41,334 nucleotides of DNA from JBQTJN01 sp052387095 (GCA_052387095.1 JBQTJN010000013.1:1-41334), one strand, 5' to 3'. Positions 30,741-38,621 are shown, counted from the stretch's first letter. Notes: generated from the letters alone by a model not told the origin. A program made the numbers and translations.

Positions 30741-31838
30741 ATGACAGTAGTTTTAGATAACCCTCTTGGTACAGAGGGTTTTGAATTTATCGAATTTACC
30801 GGCCCTAACGCCGATGCTTTACGCGATTTATTCAATAAAATGGGTTTGACGGTCACGGCGCGGCACAAAAGCCGGAATATCGAGATTTTCCAGCAGGGCG
30901 ATATTAATTTCATACTCAACAACGAACAAGTGGGACAATCAGCAGATTTTAACGCCGCGCACATGTATGGCGGCGCCAGCGCGGTAGGTTTCAAGGTTAA
31001 AAATGCGGCGCATGCTTTTGCCGGCGTTCGCGAAAGAGGAGCTACAGCCGTTATGGATCATGGTGGCTCGATGGGCGCGAGCGTGCCGGCCATCGAAGGA
31101 ATCGGCGGCAGCCTGATTTACCTGATAGACCAGCCCGGCCTGTATATGAATGATTTCGATTTTGCGCGCGGCGCGAAACTCAACCCTAACGCTGCCGGTC
31201 TGACTTATATCGATCACCTGACTCATAATGTCGAGCAGGGCGACATGAAAAAATGGGCCGAGTTTTATGAGAAATTTTTCAATTTTCGCATGGGCCAGTC
31301 TTTTGACATTAATGGAGATAACGGCACAGGACTGCTCAGTATGGCAATGTCGGGGCCGTGCCTGCACTTACGCATTCCCCTTAATGAAGGCAAGGGCTTG
31401 AAAGGTAATTTTGGACAAGAGGGGCAAATCGAGAGGTATCTTCTGGAGCTTCCCGGAGAAGGTATCCAGCATATTGCGCTCGGCACTGATAACATTTACA
31501 AAACTATCGCCCAGTTAAGAAATAATGGGCTTTCTTTCATGCCGACGCCCAAACATGATTATTATGAAGAGGCAGATAAAATTGTCGATCATGGAGAAAA
31601 TATACCGGAATTGGAAAGACTTGGTATCCTGATTGATGGTTCAAACGAAGTGATCAACGGTAAAAAAGAAGGTACGCTGCTGCAAATTTTTACCCAGGAA
31701 GTCATTGGTCCTGTATTTTTTGAGGTCATTCAACGTAAAGGAAATTCGGGTTTTGGTCATGGAAATTTCCAGAGGCTGTTTGGTACAATTGAAGAAATAG
31801 ACATTCAGAAATACAAGCAGGAACATGGGATGACTTAA
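30741..31838 (+). CDS. hppD: 4-Hydroxyphenylpyruvate dioxygenase
   Basis: The 365-residue protein converts 4-hydroxyphenylpyruvate to homogentisate with Fe(II) and O2, in tyrosine degradation. The Fe ligands are H159 (YIDHLTHNV), H244 (GIQHIALGTD) and E328 (VFFEVIQRKG), and SGFGHGNFQRLF near the C-terminus is the typical gating helix region. I chose the ATG at 30741-30743 because GGAG lies six bases upstream and the family begins near NPLGTEGFEFIEF; an upstream ATG at 30705 adds twelve unrelated residues. The stop overlaps the convergent ubiG stop by 4 bases. The base composition is more AT-rich than average for the window. Confidence 0.95.
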   Translation: MTVVLDNPLGTEGFEFIEFTGPNADALRDLFNKMGLTVTARHKSRNIEIFQQGDINFILNNEQVGQSADFNAAHMYGGASAVGFKVKNAAHAFAGVRERGATAVMDHGGSMGASVPAIEGIGGSLIYLIDQPGLYMNDFDFARGAKLNPNAAGLTYIDHLTHNVEQGDMKKWAEFYEKFFNFRMGQSFDINGDNGTGLLSMAMSGPCLHLRIPLNEGKGLKGNFGQEGQIERYLLELPGEGIQHIALGTDNIYKTIAQLRNNGLSFMPTPKHDYYEEADKIVDHGENIPELERLGILIDGSNEVINGKKEGTLLQIFTQEVIGPVFFEVIQRKGNSGFGHGNFQRLFGTIEEIDIQKYKQEHGMT

Positions 31839-32659
31839 GTCATCCTGATCACACTCATAAAATAATTCACATCCGTATCATTTTCTGAAAGCCTGAATTC
31901 CTGTTTCACCGGGCTATAAACCAATCCGGATACGTTTTTAATCTGTAAATCGTAGGCCCGGACAAATCTTGCTAGTTCGGAAGGCTTCACAAATTTCTTC
32001 CAGTCATGCGTGCCTTTTGGCACCCAGCCGAGAATATATTCGGCGGCGATAATACCAAGTGCGAAGGATTTCGGCGTGCGGTTCAGGGTTGAGAAAATAA
32101 TCAGCCCGCCGGGTTTGAGTAATTTCGCACAGGATTTTACAAATTCAGAGGGATCATTGACGTGTTCGATGATTTCGAGAGCTAGCACTACGTCAAAACT
32201 ATTACCGTCATTGCGAGAAGCGTCAGCGACGAAGCAATCCCCACTTTCTTTTAAAAGTGGATTGCTTCGCTCCGCTCGCAATGACGAGTCTAATAGAGAT
32301 TCAGCGGTGGTATTCAAAAACTCAATAATCAAACCCGCACCCGCGGCATGGGTTCTGGCCGCTGCGATTGCAACCGGGTCCGCATCGATGCCCGTTACGT
32401 TCGCGCCGAGTCTCGCCATCGGCTCACATGCAAGGCCGCCGCCGCAGCCTATGTCGATGACGGAGAGGTTTTTGAAAGGCTTCAGCGTATTTTGCTCCAG
32501 CCCGAAATGGCCGCAAACATGGCCCCTGATATATTCCATGCGGGCAGGGGTGAGGCGATGCAGGGGCGCGAAAGGGCCTGTTTCATCCCACCAGCGCGCG
32601 GCATCCTTCGAGAAATGGGCGATTTCCTTTTCGTTTATGCTGGATTTCATTGCTTTCAT
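31835..32659 (-). CDS. ubiG: Ubiquinone biosynthesis O-methyltransferase UbiG with inserted repeat peptide
   Basis: The 274-residue protein is UbiG, which performs both O-methylations in ubiquinone synthesis using SAM. NEKEIAHFSKDAARWWDETGPFAPLHRL, VIDIGCGGGLACEPMARLGANVTGID (motif I), FDVVLALEIIEHV and LIIFSTLNRTPKSFALGI are characteristic. Between TTAESLLD and NSFDVVLALE there are about 28 extra residues (SLRAERSNPLLKES...RNDG) encoded by a 79-base palindromic element at 32207-32285, in frame. Without them the protein would have the usual ~246 residues. The insert falls in a loop between motif I and the DVVLALE strand, so the enzyme may still fold. It is convergent with hppD, sharing the TTAA of their stops. 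Confidence 0.93.
   Translation of the reverse strand: MKAMKSSINEKEIAHFSKDAARWWDETGPFAPLHRLTPARMEYIRGHVCGHFGLEQNTLKPFKNLSVIDIGCGGGLACEPMARLGANVTGIDADPVAIAAARTHAAGAGLIIEFLNTTAESLLDSSLRAERSNPLLKESGDCFVADASRNDGNSFDVVLALEIIEHVNDPSEFVKSCAKLLKPGGLIIFSTLNRTPKSFALGIIAAEYILGWVPKGTHDWKKFVKPSELARFVRAYDLQIKNVSGLVYSPVKQEFRLSENDTDVNYFMSVIRMT
32207..32285. repeat. Palindromic element, copy 3 (inside ubiG)
   Basis: The 79-base element has perfect 11-base inverted ends GTCATTGCGAG (32207-32217) and CTCGCAATGAC (32275-32285), and inner arms GAAGCAATCC/GGATTGCTTC and CCACTTT/AAAGTGG. It lies within the ubiG coding region on the minus strand without breaking the frame. The encoded peptide shares SLRA and CFVADAxRND with the translation of copy 2. 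Confidence 0.93.
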
Positions 32660-32740
32660 CGTTGATTTTTCCGGGTTTTCCGACTATGGATAGAGCCCTT
32701 TCACCGCGCAGGCAAGCGCTTTGAAACGCTGAAGAAAATC

Positions 32741-33970
32741 ATGGGTTTGATCGTTGTTAAATTCGGGGGCACGTCGGTTGCCGATATAGGCCGCATCGAG
32801 CATACGGCGGCGAAGGTCGCGCGCGAGGTTGTCAATGGCAACAAGGTCGCGGTCGTTGTGTCCGCTATGGCCGGCGTGACCAACCAGCTTGTCGATTATT
32901 ACAACCAGATAAGCCCGCTCGGCGATACCAAGGAATACGATACGATTGTTTCGAGCGGCGAGCAGGTGACAGCCGGGCTGATGGCGCTGGCGTTACAAAA
33001 ACTTGGCCTGACCGCGCGCTCGTGGCTCGGCTGGCAGATCCCCATTCTCACCGATGATGTGCACGGACGCGCGCGCGTCACCAGCATTGAAACATCGAAA
33101 ATCCAGAAACATCTCGGGCGCGGCGATGTTGTTGTCGTGCCGGGCTTTCAGGGCATCAGTGAAAATAATCGCGTCTCCACACTGGGCCGCGGCGGTTCCG
33201 ACACGACGGCCGTCGCGCTGGCGGCGGCACTGAAAGCCGATCGCTGTGATATCTATACGGATGTCGACGGCGTTTATACGACCGACCCACGCATCGTGCC
33301 GCAAGCCCGTAAAATCAAGGAAATATCGTACGAAGAGATGCTGGAACTGGCGTCTCTCGGCGCCAAGGTCCTGCACCCGCGCTCCGTTGAAATCGCCACG
33401 AAATACGAAGTGGCGCTGCAGGTTTTATCAAGTTTTGAAGATCATGTTGGCAGCGATCTGCCGGGAACAATTGTCATCAGGGAGGAAGATATCGTGGAAG
33501 AAGAGCTGGTCACAGGCATTGCCTATACGCGCGACGAAGCGAAGGTCACCATAGTGGGCGTACCCGATACGCCCGGTGTCGCGGCCCGGATTTTCAGTCC
33601 TTTAGCCGAAGCGAAGATCAATGTGGATATGATCGTCCAGAACGTCTCCGCCGACGGCAAAGTCACCGACATCACCTTCACTGTGCCGCGCGCAGAGCTG
33701 AAATACGCCATGGAGACACTTGAGAACACCAAAGATCTCGCTTATGAACGCCTTGCCGCCACCGAGAATGTGGCTAAGCTGTCCGTGGTCGGGATCGGGA
33801 TGCGCAGCCATTCCGGCGTTGCCAATACCATGTTCCAGACCCTGGCCGCCAAGGGGATCAATATCCAGGTTATTTCGACATCGGAAATCAAGATCAGCGT
33901 CCTGATCGAGGAGGATTATGTCGAACTGGCGGTACGAGCCCTGCATGCGGCTTATAGGCTGGAAGAATAA
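32741..33970 (+). CDS. lysC: Aspartate kinase
   Basis: The 409-residue protein phosphorylates aspartate, the first step to lysine, methionine, threonine and diaminopimelate. KFGGTSVAD is at 7-15, GFQGISENNRVSTLGRGGSDTTAVALAAALKADRCDIYTDVDGVYTTDPR is intact, and the C-terminal third has two ACT domains (VTIVGVPDTPGVAARIF and LSVVGIGMRSHSGVANTMF), which suggest feedback inhibition by lysine and/or threonine. It is divergent from ubiG with an 81-base gap and is followed by the RodZ-like gene after 13 bases. Confidence 0.97.
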   Translation: MGLIVVKFGGTSVADIGRIEHTAAKVAREVVNGNKVAVVVSAMAGVTNQLVDYYNQISPLGDTKEYDTIVSSGEQVTAGLMALALQKLGLTARSWLGWQIPILTDDVHGRARVTSIETSKIQKHLGRGDVVVVPGFQGISENNRVSTLGRGGSDTTAVALAAALKADRCDIYTDVDGVYTTDPRIVPQARKIKEISYEEMLELASLGAKVLHPRSVEIATKYEVALQVLSSFEDHVGSDLPGTIVIREEDIVEEELVTGIAYTRDEAKVTIVGVPDTPGVAARIFSPLAEAKINVDMIVQNVSADGKVTDITFTVPRAELKYAMETLENTKDLAYERLAATENVAKLSVVGIGMRSHSGVANTMFQTLAAKGINIQVISTSEIKISVLIEEDYVELAVRALHAAYRLEE

Positions 33971-33983
33971 GACGTAATCCTTT

Positions 33984-34850
33984 ATGGTGGCGGCCATGAC
34001 GCAGCCAACTCCACAGGAAGAGAATATCTATCAGACGGATATGCCGATAGGCGAGATCCTGCGGCGTGCGCGCATGCATTACAACCAGTCGTTGAGCGAT
34101 GTTGAGAATAATATCCGCATCCGCGCCTCCCAGATCGATGCGATAGAAAAGGGCGATTTCGAAAAAATCCCGGGCCGCGTTTACGCGATCGGTTTCGTGC
34201 GCTCCTATTCGGAATATCTCGGCCTCGACGGCGAGAAAATGGTCAAGCTGTTCAAGATGCAATATGGCGGCAGCCGTGTGATCCGGCCCGAGCTGAATTT
34301 CCCGGTCGCTGTTGATGACATCCGTATCGCGCCGCCCTGGCTGATCGGTGCGTGTCTCGCGGGCGTTGTTCTTATTCTCATCTCGTGGTGGGCGCTGCGC
34401 GGAGACGACCGCACGGAAATCGAAGTCATTCCACCCGTGACGGAAGCGACGCAGCCGCCCGAAGAGACATCTGCAGGTGAGCCGGTGTCGCAGCAATTCT
34501 ATGGCCCAACCATGCCGTCCGGAGAAGAAGTTGCCGTTGCGCCTGAAGCAGACGCTGCACCAACGGCGGAGGCGGAAAAGAAAACAACCATCTTGAATAT
34601 CGTTCAGAACAGCTGGGTTGAAATCAAGGACAGGAGCGGCAAGACGCTCGTATCCCGTGTTTTACAGGCCGGCGACCGCTATTACGTGCCCGACAGTCCC
34701 AATCTCCTGATGTCCCTCGGCAATTCGCGCGGCGTTGAAATCATCATCGACGGCGAGAAGCTGCAGCCGCTCGGGGGGGTAGGTGAGGTCCAGCGCAATA
34801 TCCCTCTCGATGCCGCTTCTCTGAAGAAAAATTTCGGAAAAGCACAATGA
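33984..34850 (+). CDS. RodZ-like helix-turn-helix membrane protein
   Basis: The 288-residue protein has an N-terminal HTH domain (about 20-95: GEILRRARMHYNQSLSDVENNIRIRASQIDAIEKGDFEKIPGRVYAIGFVRSYSEYL), one membrane span (about 118-138), a Pro/Glu/Ala-rich linker, and a C-terminal DUF4115 beta domain (about 203-275: VQNSWVEIKDRSGKTLVSRVLQAGDRYYVPD). This is the RodZ architecture, which anchors MreB filaments and sets cell shape. ATGs at 33984 and 33996 are both possible. It follows lysC by 13 bases. A mobile-looking palindromic repeat lies between it and prfA. Confidence 0.85.
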   Translation: MVAAMTQPTPQEENIYQTDMPIGEILRRARMHYNQSLSDVENNIRIRASQIDAIEKGDFEKIPGRVYAIGFVRSYSEYLGLDGEKMVKLFKMQYGGSRVIRPELNFPVAVDDIRIAPPWLIGACLAGVVLILISWWALRGDDRTEIEVIPPVTEATQPPEETSAGEPVSQQFYGPTMPSGEEVAVAPEADAAPTAEAEKKTTILNIVQNSWVEIKDRSGKTLVSRVLQAGDRYYVPDSPNLLMSLGNSRGVEIIIDGEKLQPLGGVGEVQRNIPLDAASLKKNFGKAQ

Positions 34851-34878
34851 TAATTTCATTCAAAACACCAAAACAAAT

Positions 34879-34990
34879 GTCACCCCCGCGCAGGCGGGGG
34901 TCTGGCAAAGGCCAAGTCAACGGTAAGATGTTTTATTTTTCCGGATCCTCGCCGTGCATGTCCGGCTACGCCGGACGCCGCGGGGATGAC
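34879..34990. repeat. Palindromic repeat between the RodZ-like gene and prfA
   Basis: The ~112-base element begins GTCACCCCCGCG-CAGGCGGGGGTCTGG and ends GACGCCGCGGGGATGAC, so the ends are inverted with one mismatch, and inner arms CCGGCTACGCCGG form another hairpin. It belongs to the common GTCATCCCCGCG class seen in many Alphaproteobacteria. It fills most of the 176-base gap. Confidence 0.75.
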
Positions 34991-35026
34991 ATTAAATACT
35001 TTGAAGCGCTTTAGCTTTATTTTTCC

Positions 35027-36091
35027 ATGTCCCTCAAAGAAAAATTATCATCCATACGCGCGCGCCACCAGGAACTGGCTTCGATCCTTTCCGGTGGCGG
35101 CCTGAGCGGTGAGCAGTTCGTAAAGATGTCCAAGGAATATGCCGAGCTTTCGCCGGTTGTAGAAGTTTTCGAAACCTATGACCGCGCGCTGAAGGAAAAA
35201 GCCGACCTGGAAGACATGCTCAAGGACCCGGAGATGAAATCAATCGCCGAGGAAGAGTTCAATACGCTTAACCAGAGCATCCCGGAGATGGAGCACCGCA
35301 TCCGCCTGTCCCTGTTGCCTAAAGACGAGGCCGATGCCCGCAACGCCATTCTCGAGATCCGCGCCGGCACGGGCGGCGATGAGGCCGCGCTGTTCGTATC
35401 CGATCTTTTTACGATGTATAAGGGCTATTCCTCTTATCAGGGCTGGAAATTCGAAGTAGTCGAAGCTTCGCAGAGCGATCTTGGCGGCTTCCGGGAGGTT
35501 ATTATCCAGGTGACGGGGCATAATGTTTTCGCCCGATTGAAATATGAATCCGGCGTGCACCGCGTCCAGCGCGTGCCGAAAACCGAGGCGCAGGGGCGTA
35601 TCCATACCTCGGCCGCGACCGTGGCCGTCCTGCCCGAGGCCGAGGAAGTCGATATCCAGATCAACCCGGTTGACCTGCGCATCGATACCTACAGGGCGCA
35701 AGGGGCAGGGGGCCAGCACGTCAACAAGACTGAAAGCGCCGTGCGGATTACGCACATCCCGACAGGCACGGTCGTCGAGATGCAGGAAGAACGTTCCCAG
35801 CACAAGAACCGTGACAAGGCGATGAAGATCCTGCGCACCCGCATTTACGATCAGGAACGCAATCGCCTCCATGCCGAGCGTTCGCAGGACCGCAAATCAC
35901 AAGTGGGATCCGGCGACCGGTCGGAGCGCATACGGACCTACAATTTCCCGCAAGGGCGGGTGACGGATCACCGCATTAACCTGACCCTGTACGATCTGGA
36001 CGGAATATTGTCGGGACAGAAGCTGGGGGAGATGATCGAGTCTCTCACCGCCGAGGATCATGCCGAGATGCTGGCGACGATTGAGGGTTGA
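35027..36091 (+). CDS. prfA: Peptide chain release factor 1
   Basis: The 354-residue protein releases completed polypeptides at UAA and UAG. The anticodon-like PxT is present as PKT at 184-186 in RVPKTEAQGRIHTSAATVAVLPE, and the catalytic GGQ is at 228-230 in AQGAGGQHVNKTESAVRI. The PxT motif, rather than the RF2 SPF, identifies RF1. prmC, which methylates the GGQ glutamine, follows after a 158-base gap filled by a repeat. Confidence 0.98.
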   Translation: MSLKEKLSSIRARHQELASILSGGGLSGEQFVKMSKEYAELSPVVEVFETYDRALKEKADLEDMLKDPEMKSIAEEEFNTLNQSIPEMEHRIRLSLLPKDEADARNAILEIRAGTGGDEAALFVSDLFTMYKGYSSYQGWKFEVVEASQSDLGGFREVIIQVTGHNVFARLKYESGVHRVQRVPKTEAQGRIHTSAATVAVLPEAEEVDIQINPVDLRIDTYRAQGAGGQHVNKTESAVRITHIPTGTVVEMQEERSQHKNRDKAMKILRTRIYDQERNRLHAERSQDRKSQVGSGDRSERIRTYNFPQGRVTDHRINLTLYDLDGILSGQKLGEMIESLTAEDHAEMLATIEG

Positions 36092-36100
36092 TTTCCAATG

Positions 36101-36210
36101 ACCCTTCACCCCACTTCAGCTAAATTCGCTGACGCTCATTAAGCTTACGTAACCCTCTCCCGGCGGGAGAGGGAGGGCCCCGCGCGAAGCGTGGGAGGGT
36201 GGGGGGTGGG
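36101..36210. repeat. Composite GC-rich repeat between prfA and prmC
   Basis: The repeat reads CCCTTCACCCC-(A/C)TTCAGCTAAATTCGCT...GCTCATTAAGCTT, then CCTCTCCCGGCGGGAGAGG, then AGGGCCCCGCGCGAAGCGTGGGAGGGT. The left part matches 3511-3584 and the right part matches 3416-3469, so the same two modules occur together here and split on either side in the accA-xerD gap. It fills the 158-base gap between prfA and prmC. Confidence 0.8.
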
Positions 36211-36249
36211 CTACTGGCGCTCTTATTAATGACACGTTAATAAATACCT

Positions 36250-37098
36250 ATGAATGTGCCCCAAAATCTCGGCGCCCTTTACCAAATCTGCTGCGCCGCG
36301 CTGAAAAACGACCTCGAGGCCCGGTTCATGCTGGAATCCCGGGGCGGGTTTAGCTGGGCGGATATTATCGCCCATCCCGATAAACCCGTGCCTGCGCCGG
36401 TGCTGGAGATCCTGAAACGCGATCTTGAAAGGCGTCTCTCAGGCATGACGTTATCGCGCATTTACGGGGAGCGGCAATTTTATGGGCTGGATTTCCTGAT
36501 TACGCCTTCGACTCTGGATCCACGCGCCGACACAGAAACGCTGGTCGATGCGGTGCTGGAGGCGTATGGCGATCAACCGCCTGCAAATTTCATCGATCTC
36601 GGCACGGGTTCGGGCTGTATCGCGATTACCTTGCTCCATGCGTGGAAAACCACGCGTGCATTGGCTGTGGATGTTTCACGGGAAGCATTGATAACTGCGC
36701 GGCGCAACGCCTTGCGCCATAATGTGGATGAACGTTTGGATTTTATCTGCGGAAACTGGGCGGAGGCCATAAATTCCAGCTTTGACCTCGTTGTTTCCAA
36801 CCCGCCTTACATTGCCGAATCCGTGATTCTAAAGCTGGCACCGGAGGTACGGAATCATGATCCGATTCTGGCACTTAGCGGCGGCGAAGACGGCTTAATG
36901 GCCTACAAAAAGATTTTTTCCGGCCTAAATGATCTTTTAAAGCCGGGCGGGAAAGGGTTTTTCGAGATCGGTTTCGACCAGGCCGAATCCGTAATGCGAC
37001 TCAGCGGAGAATCTAAGCTTTCGCCGGGTCGAATCCACCGCGATTTGGCAGGAAATCCGCGGGTTGCAGAAATCTCGATGGGGATAAGTAAAAAATAA
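36250..37098 (+). CDS. prmC: Peptide chain release factor N5-glutamine methyltransferase
   Basis: The 282-residue SAM-dependent enzyme methylates the GGQ glutamine of RF1/RF2. The SAM-binding DLGTGSGCIAITLL is at 116-129 and the hallmark NPPY at 184-187 in LVVSNPPYIAES. The N-terminal helical domain precedes the substrate motif LDPRADTETL (usually PRPETE). It follows prfA, its substrate gene, and in Alphaproteobacteria is usually followed by the DUF4167 gene, as here. Confidence 0.95.
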   Translation: MNVPQNLGALYQICCAALKNDLEARFMLESRGGFSWADIIAHPDKPVPAPVLEILKRDLERRLSGMTLSRIYGERQFYGLDFLITPSTLDPRADTETLVDAVLEAYGDQPPANFIDLGTGSGCIAITLLHAWKTTRALAVDVSREALITARRNALRHNVDERLDFICGNWAEAINSSFDLVVSNPPYIAESVILKLAPEVRNHDPILALSGGEDGLMAYKKIFSGLNDLLKPGGKGFFEIGFDQAESVMRLSGESKLSPGRIHRDLAGNPRVAEISMGISKK

Positions 37099-37144
37099 TT
37101 TGACGCGTCGGTTGATCGAAAAAACCGATCCTTTATACCTGAAG

Positions 37145-37219
37145 AGGTCCCGCGGGCGAAAAATGCAAAGAAGGTAACAGAGGTGTTTTTCGTAATCCCA
37201 ACCGGGTTGGGTAGGACCT
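37145..37219 (+). ncRNA. Candidate three-way-junction RNA between prmC and the DUF4167 gene
   Basis: By hand, three helices nest without conflict: P1 AGGTCC (37145-37150) with GGACCT (37214-37219), P2 CGAAAAA (37157-37163) with TTTTTCG (37186-37192), and P3 CCCAAC (37197-37202) with GTTGGG (37206-37211) around CGG. The strand is taken from the flanking genes. It lies 46 bases after the prmC stop and 108 bases before the DUF4167 start, in a gap longer than is usual for this gene pair. It resembles no RNA family I can name. Each arm could pair by chance, so confidence is limited. Confidence 0.35.
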
Positions 37220-37327
37220 AGAATAAACAGGCTGGCATGGCTGTACTTGCACCTATGAATCACCTAGGATGTACGCGTATGCCTGACAATAATGGGATGA
37301 ATTATATAAAACAGGACAGGATAATCT

Positions 37328-37828
37328 ATGAGACACGGACTTTCAAACAGACGCCAACAACGTAATAATAATCGCGGTGGTAGCAACAACCAAAACCGAA
37401 GCAGTAGCGCTGGCGGCAATCGCCCTCCGAACCAGCGCACCCAGGTTTATGACAGCAATGGGCCGGATGTCCGTATTCGCGGTACGGCGCACCAAGTCAC
37501 TGAAAAATACCAGCTTCTGGCACGTGATGCGGCCTCAGCCGGCGATCGCGTTCTTTCCGAGAGCTATCTCCAGCACGCTGAACATTACCAGCGTATCATC
37601 AATAGCTGGGAGGCTGAAAACCCGACGCCAAGACCGGCTATTCGCCCGGACGAGACCGTTGTGGATGGCAATGCCGTTGCTGTGACACAAACCGGGGATC
37701 AAGCTGTGCGTGAAGACCATTTAGGATTACCTGCCAGTATATTAGGCGTCGTTCCTAAAGTATCAGATGATAATGCGGAAATTGAGCGTACAGGTTTTTC
37801 ACGCCAAGCGACGACAGAAGACGCCTAA
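37328..37828 (+). CDS. DUF4167 domain protein
   Basis: The 166-residue protein has a basic, Asn/Arg/Gly/Ser-rich N-terminus (MRHGLSNRRQQRNNNRGG) and the DUF4167 core at about 40-93: VYDSNGPDVRIRGTAHQVTEKYQLLARDAASAGDRVLSESYLQHAEHYQRII. The basic disordered N-terminus suggests RNA or ribosome binding; the family has no proved function. Its place after prmC and before clpB is typical in Alphaproteobacteria. The C-terminal ~70 residues are acidic and poorly conserved. A rho-independent terminator follows. Confidence 0.9.
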   Translation: MRHGLSNRRQQRNNNRGGSNNQNRSSSAGGNRPPNQRTQVYDSNGPDVRIRGTAHQVTEKYQLLARDAASAGDRVLSESYLQHAEHYQRIINSWEAENPTPRPAIRPDETVVDGNAVAVTQTGDQAVREDHLGLPASILGVVPKVSDDNAEIERTGFSRQATTEDA

Positions 37829-37849
37829 AAATTATTCACATATCAGTTT

Positions 37850-37889
37850 AAAAAAGCAGTTCATCTTATTGATAGAGGCTGCTTTTTTT
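37850..37889 (+). terminator. Rho-independent terminator after the DUF4167 gene
   Basis: AAAAAAGCAG (37850-37859) and CTGCTTTTTT (37879-37888) pair perfectly, with an 19-base loop, and end in a run of seven T. It also sits 37 bases beyond the stop of the convergent orphan gene, where the A-run side could serve the minus strand. Confidence 0.75.
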
Positions 37890-37925
37890 AATTATTACAT
37901 GACCTTTATCGGAAAGTCTAATAAA

Positions 37926-38366
37926 TTATATAGCGTGCACCTTTTGCACGCAACGAATATGCGCGCTTTCTGCCTCAAGCCCATTAAACTGGTCAATAAT
38001 AAAGCAGCCACCTGTCTGGAATTTTTCGGCAGTTTCTTTTGTTATAAACCTGCATTGAGCTAAATCACCGTTTTCACTCTTGATCCAATAAGGTCTGTGG
38101 GATTGCCAACCTGTTGCGCCATAGCCAACACTTCCGTATTCAGATAATTGAAGTGATAGTGTCTCATGTCCCTGATCTGCTATAATCGCGTCTATGGATT
38201 TTACGTCTGATATTTTAGGCAAGCTGACTGGGCCAAATTGTTGTGATAAAAGCTTTTTAGCACGCTTAGCTATTTCTTCTGGTGGTTGTTTTTTATCCAA
38301 ATAATTAGAATTTTCCGGCTCTAACAGGCCGAATGTTCTGGCTTTCCTATCGAATTCGAGAACCAT
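37926..38366 (-). CDS. Orphan protein of unknown function
   Basis: The 146-residue protein has no signal peptide or membrane span and no family I recognise. It has Cys at about 105, 122 and 139, a glycine-rich SEYGSVGYGATGWQSHRPYW segment and a KETAEKFQTGGCFIIDQFNG segment. The ATG at 38364-38366 is preferred: AAAGGG lies just upstream, whereas the next upstream start is TTG. Its composition is clearly more AT-rich than the surrounding housekeeping genes. It lies 21 bases after a 51-residue frame on the same strand, and the two may form a small operon inserted between the DUF4167 gene and clpB. Confidence 0.6.
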   Translation of the reverse strand: MVLEFDRKARTFGLLEPENSNYLDKKQPPEEIAKRAKKLLSQQFGPVSLPKISDVKSIDAIIADQGHETLSLQLSEYGSVGYGATGWQSHRPYWIKSENGDLAQCRFITKETAEKFQTGGCFIIDQFNGLEAESAHIRCVQKVHAI

Positions 38367-38387
38367 CCACCCTTTCAAACGCTTTTG

Positions 38388-38543
38388 CTAATTTAGCAGT
38401 TGGTAATCCTCACTGCCCAATACGGTGCCTGGCTTAAGATTTTCACTAATCCCTATGTTTAGGATCCAGGGTATTTGCTTTACGTTCCTGAGATCTAAAA
38501 TATGTCTGTTTTCGTGGTGATCGAGTTCTATTTGCGGGTGCAT
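38388..38543 (-). CDS. Small unknown protein (51 aa) upstream of the orphan gene
   Basis: An ATG-initiated frame of 51 codons (begins MHPQIELDHHENRHILDLRN, ends VLGSEDYQLLN) lies on the same strand as the 146-residue orphan gene and ends 21 bases before it. A GGGCGAGA sequence lies about 8 bases upstream of its ATG. Sequence is hydrophilic with His and acidic residues; no family is recognised. A frame of this length can occur by chance in AT-rich DNA, but its spacing and strand support translation. Confidence 0.4.
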   Translation of the reverse strand: MHPQIELDHHENRHILDLRNVKQIPWILNIGISENLKPGTVLGSEDYQLLN

Positions 38544-38554
38544 GGTAAGTCTCG

Positions 38555-38621
38555 CCCTATTGATATGTAAATTGATAGGGATATTTACATACTCCTATTC
38601 GTTTCAGCAACATTAATAGGA
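38555..38621. promoter_or_regulatory. Cluster of inverted repeats between the orphan pair and clpB
   Basis: Three nested or adjacent inverted repeats occur in 67 AT-rich bases: CCCTAT (38555-38560)/ATAGGG (38575-38580), ATGTAAAT (38565-38572)/ATTTACAT (38583-38590), and TCCTATT (38593-38599)/AATAGGA (38615-38621). They lie in the divergent gap, just before the 51-residue frame and ~45 bases before clpB, where a repressor or activator of either gene could bind. No sigma-32-like promoter is evident for clpB. Confidence 0.4.

Noticed and set aside
37099..37327. tRNA or known riboswitch in the prmC-DUF4167 gap
   Set aside because: No tRNA cloverleaf with CCA-end pairing or T-loop is present, and I could not match the helices to cobalamin, TPP, SAM or glycine riboswitch motifs.
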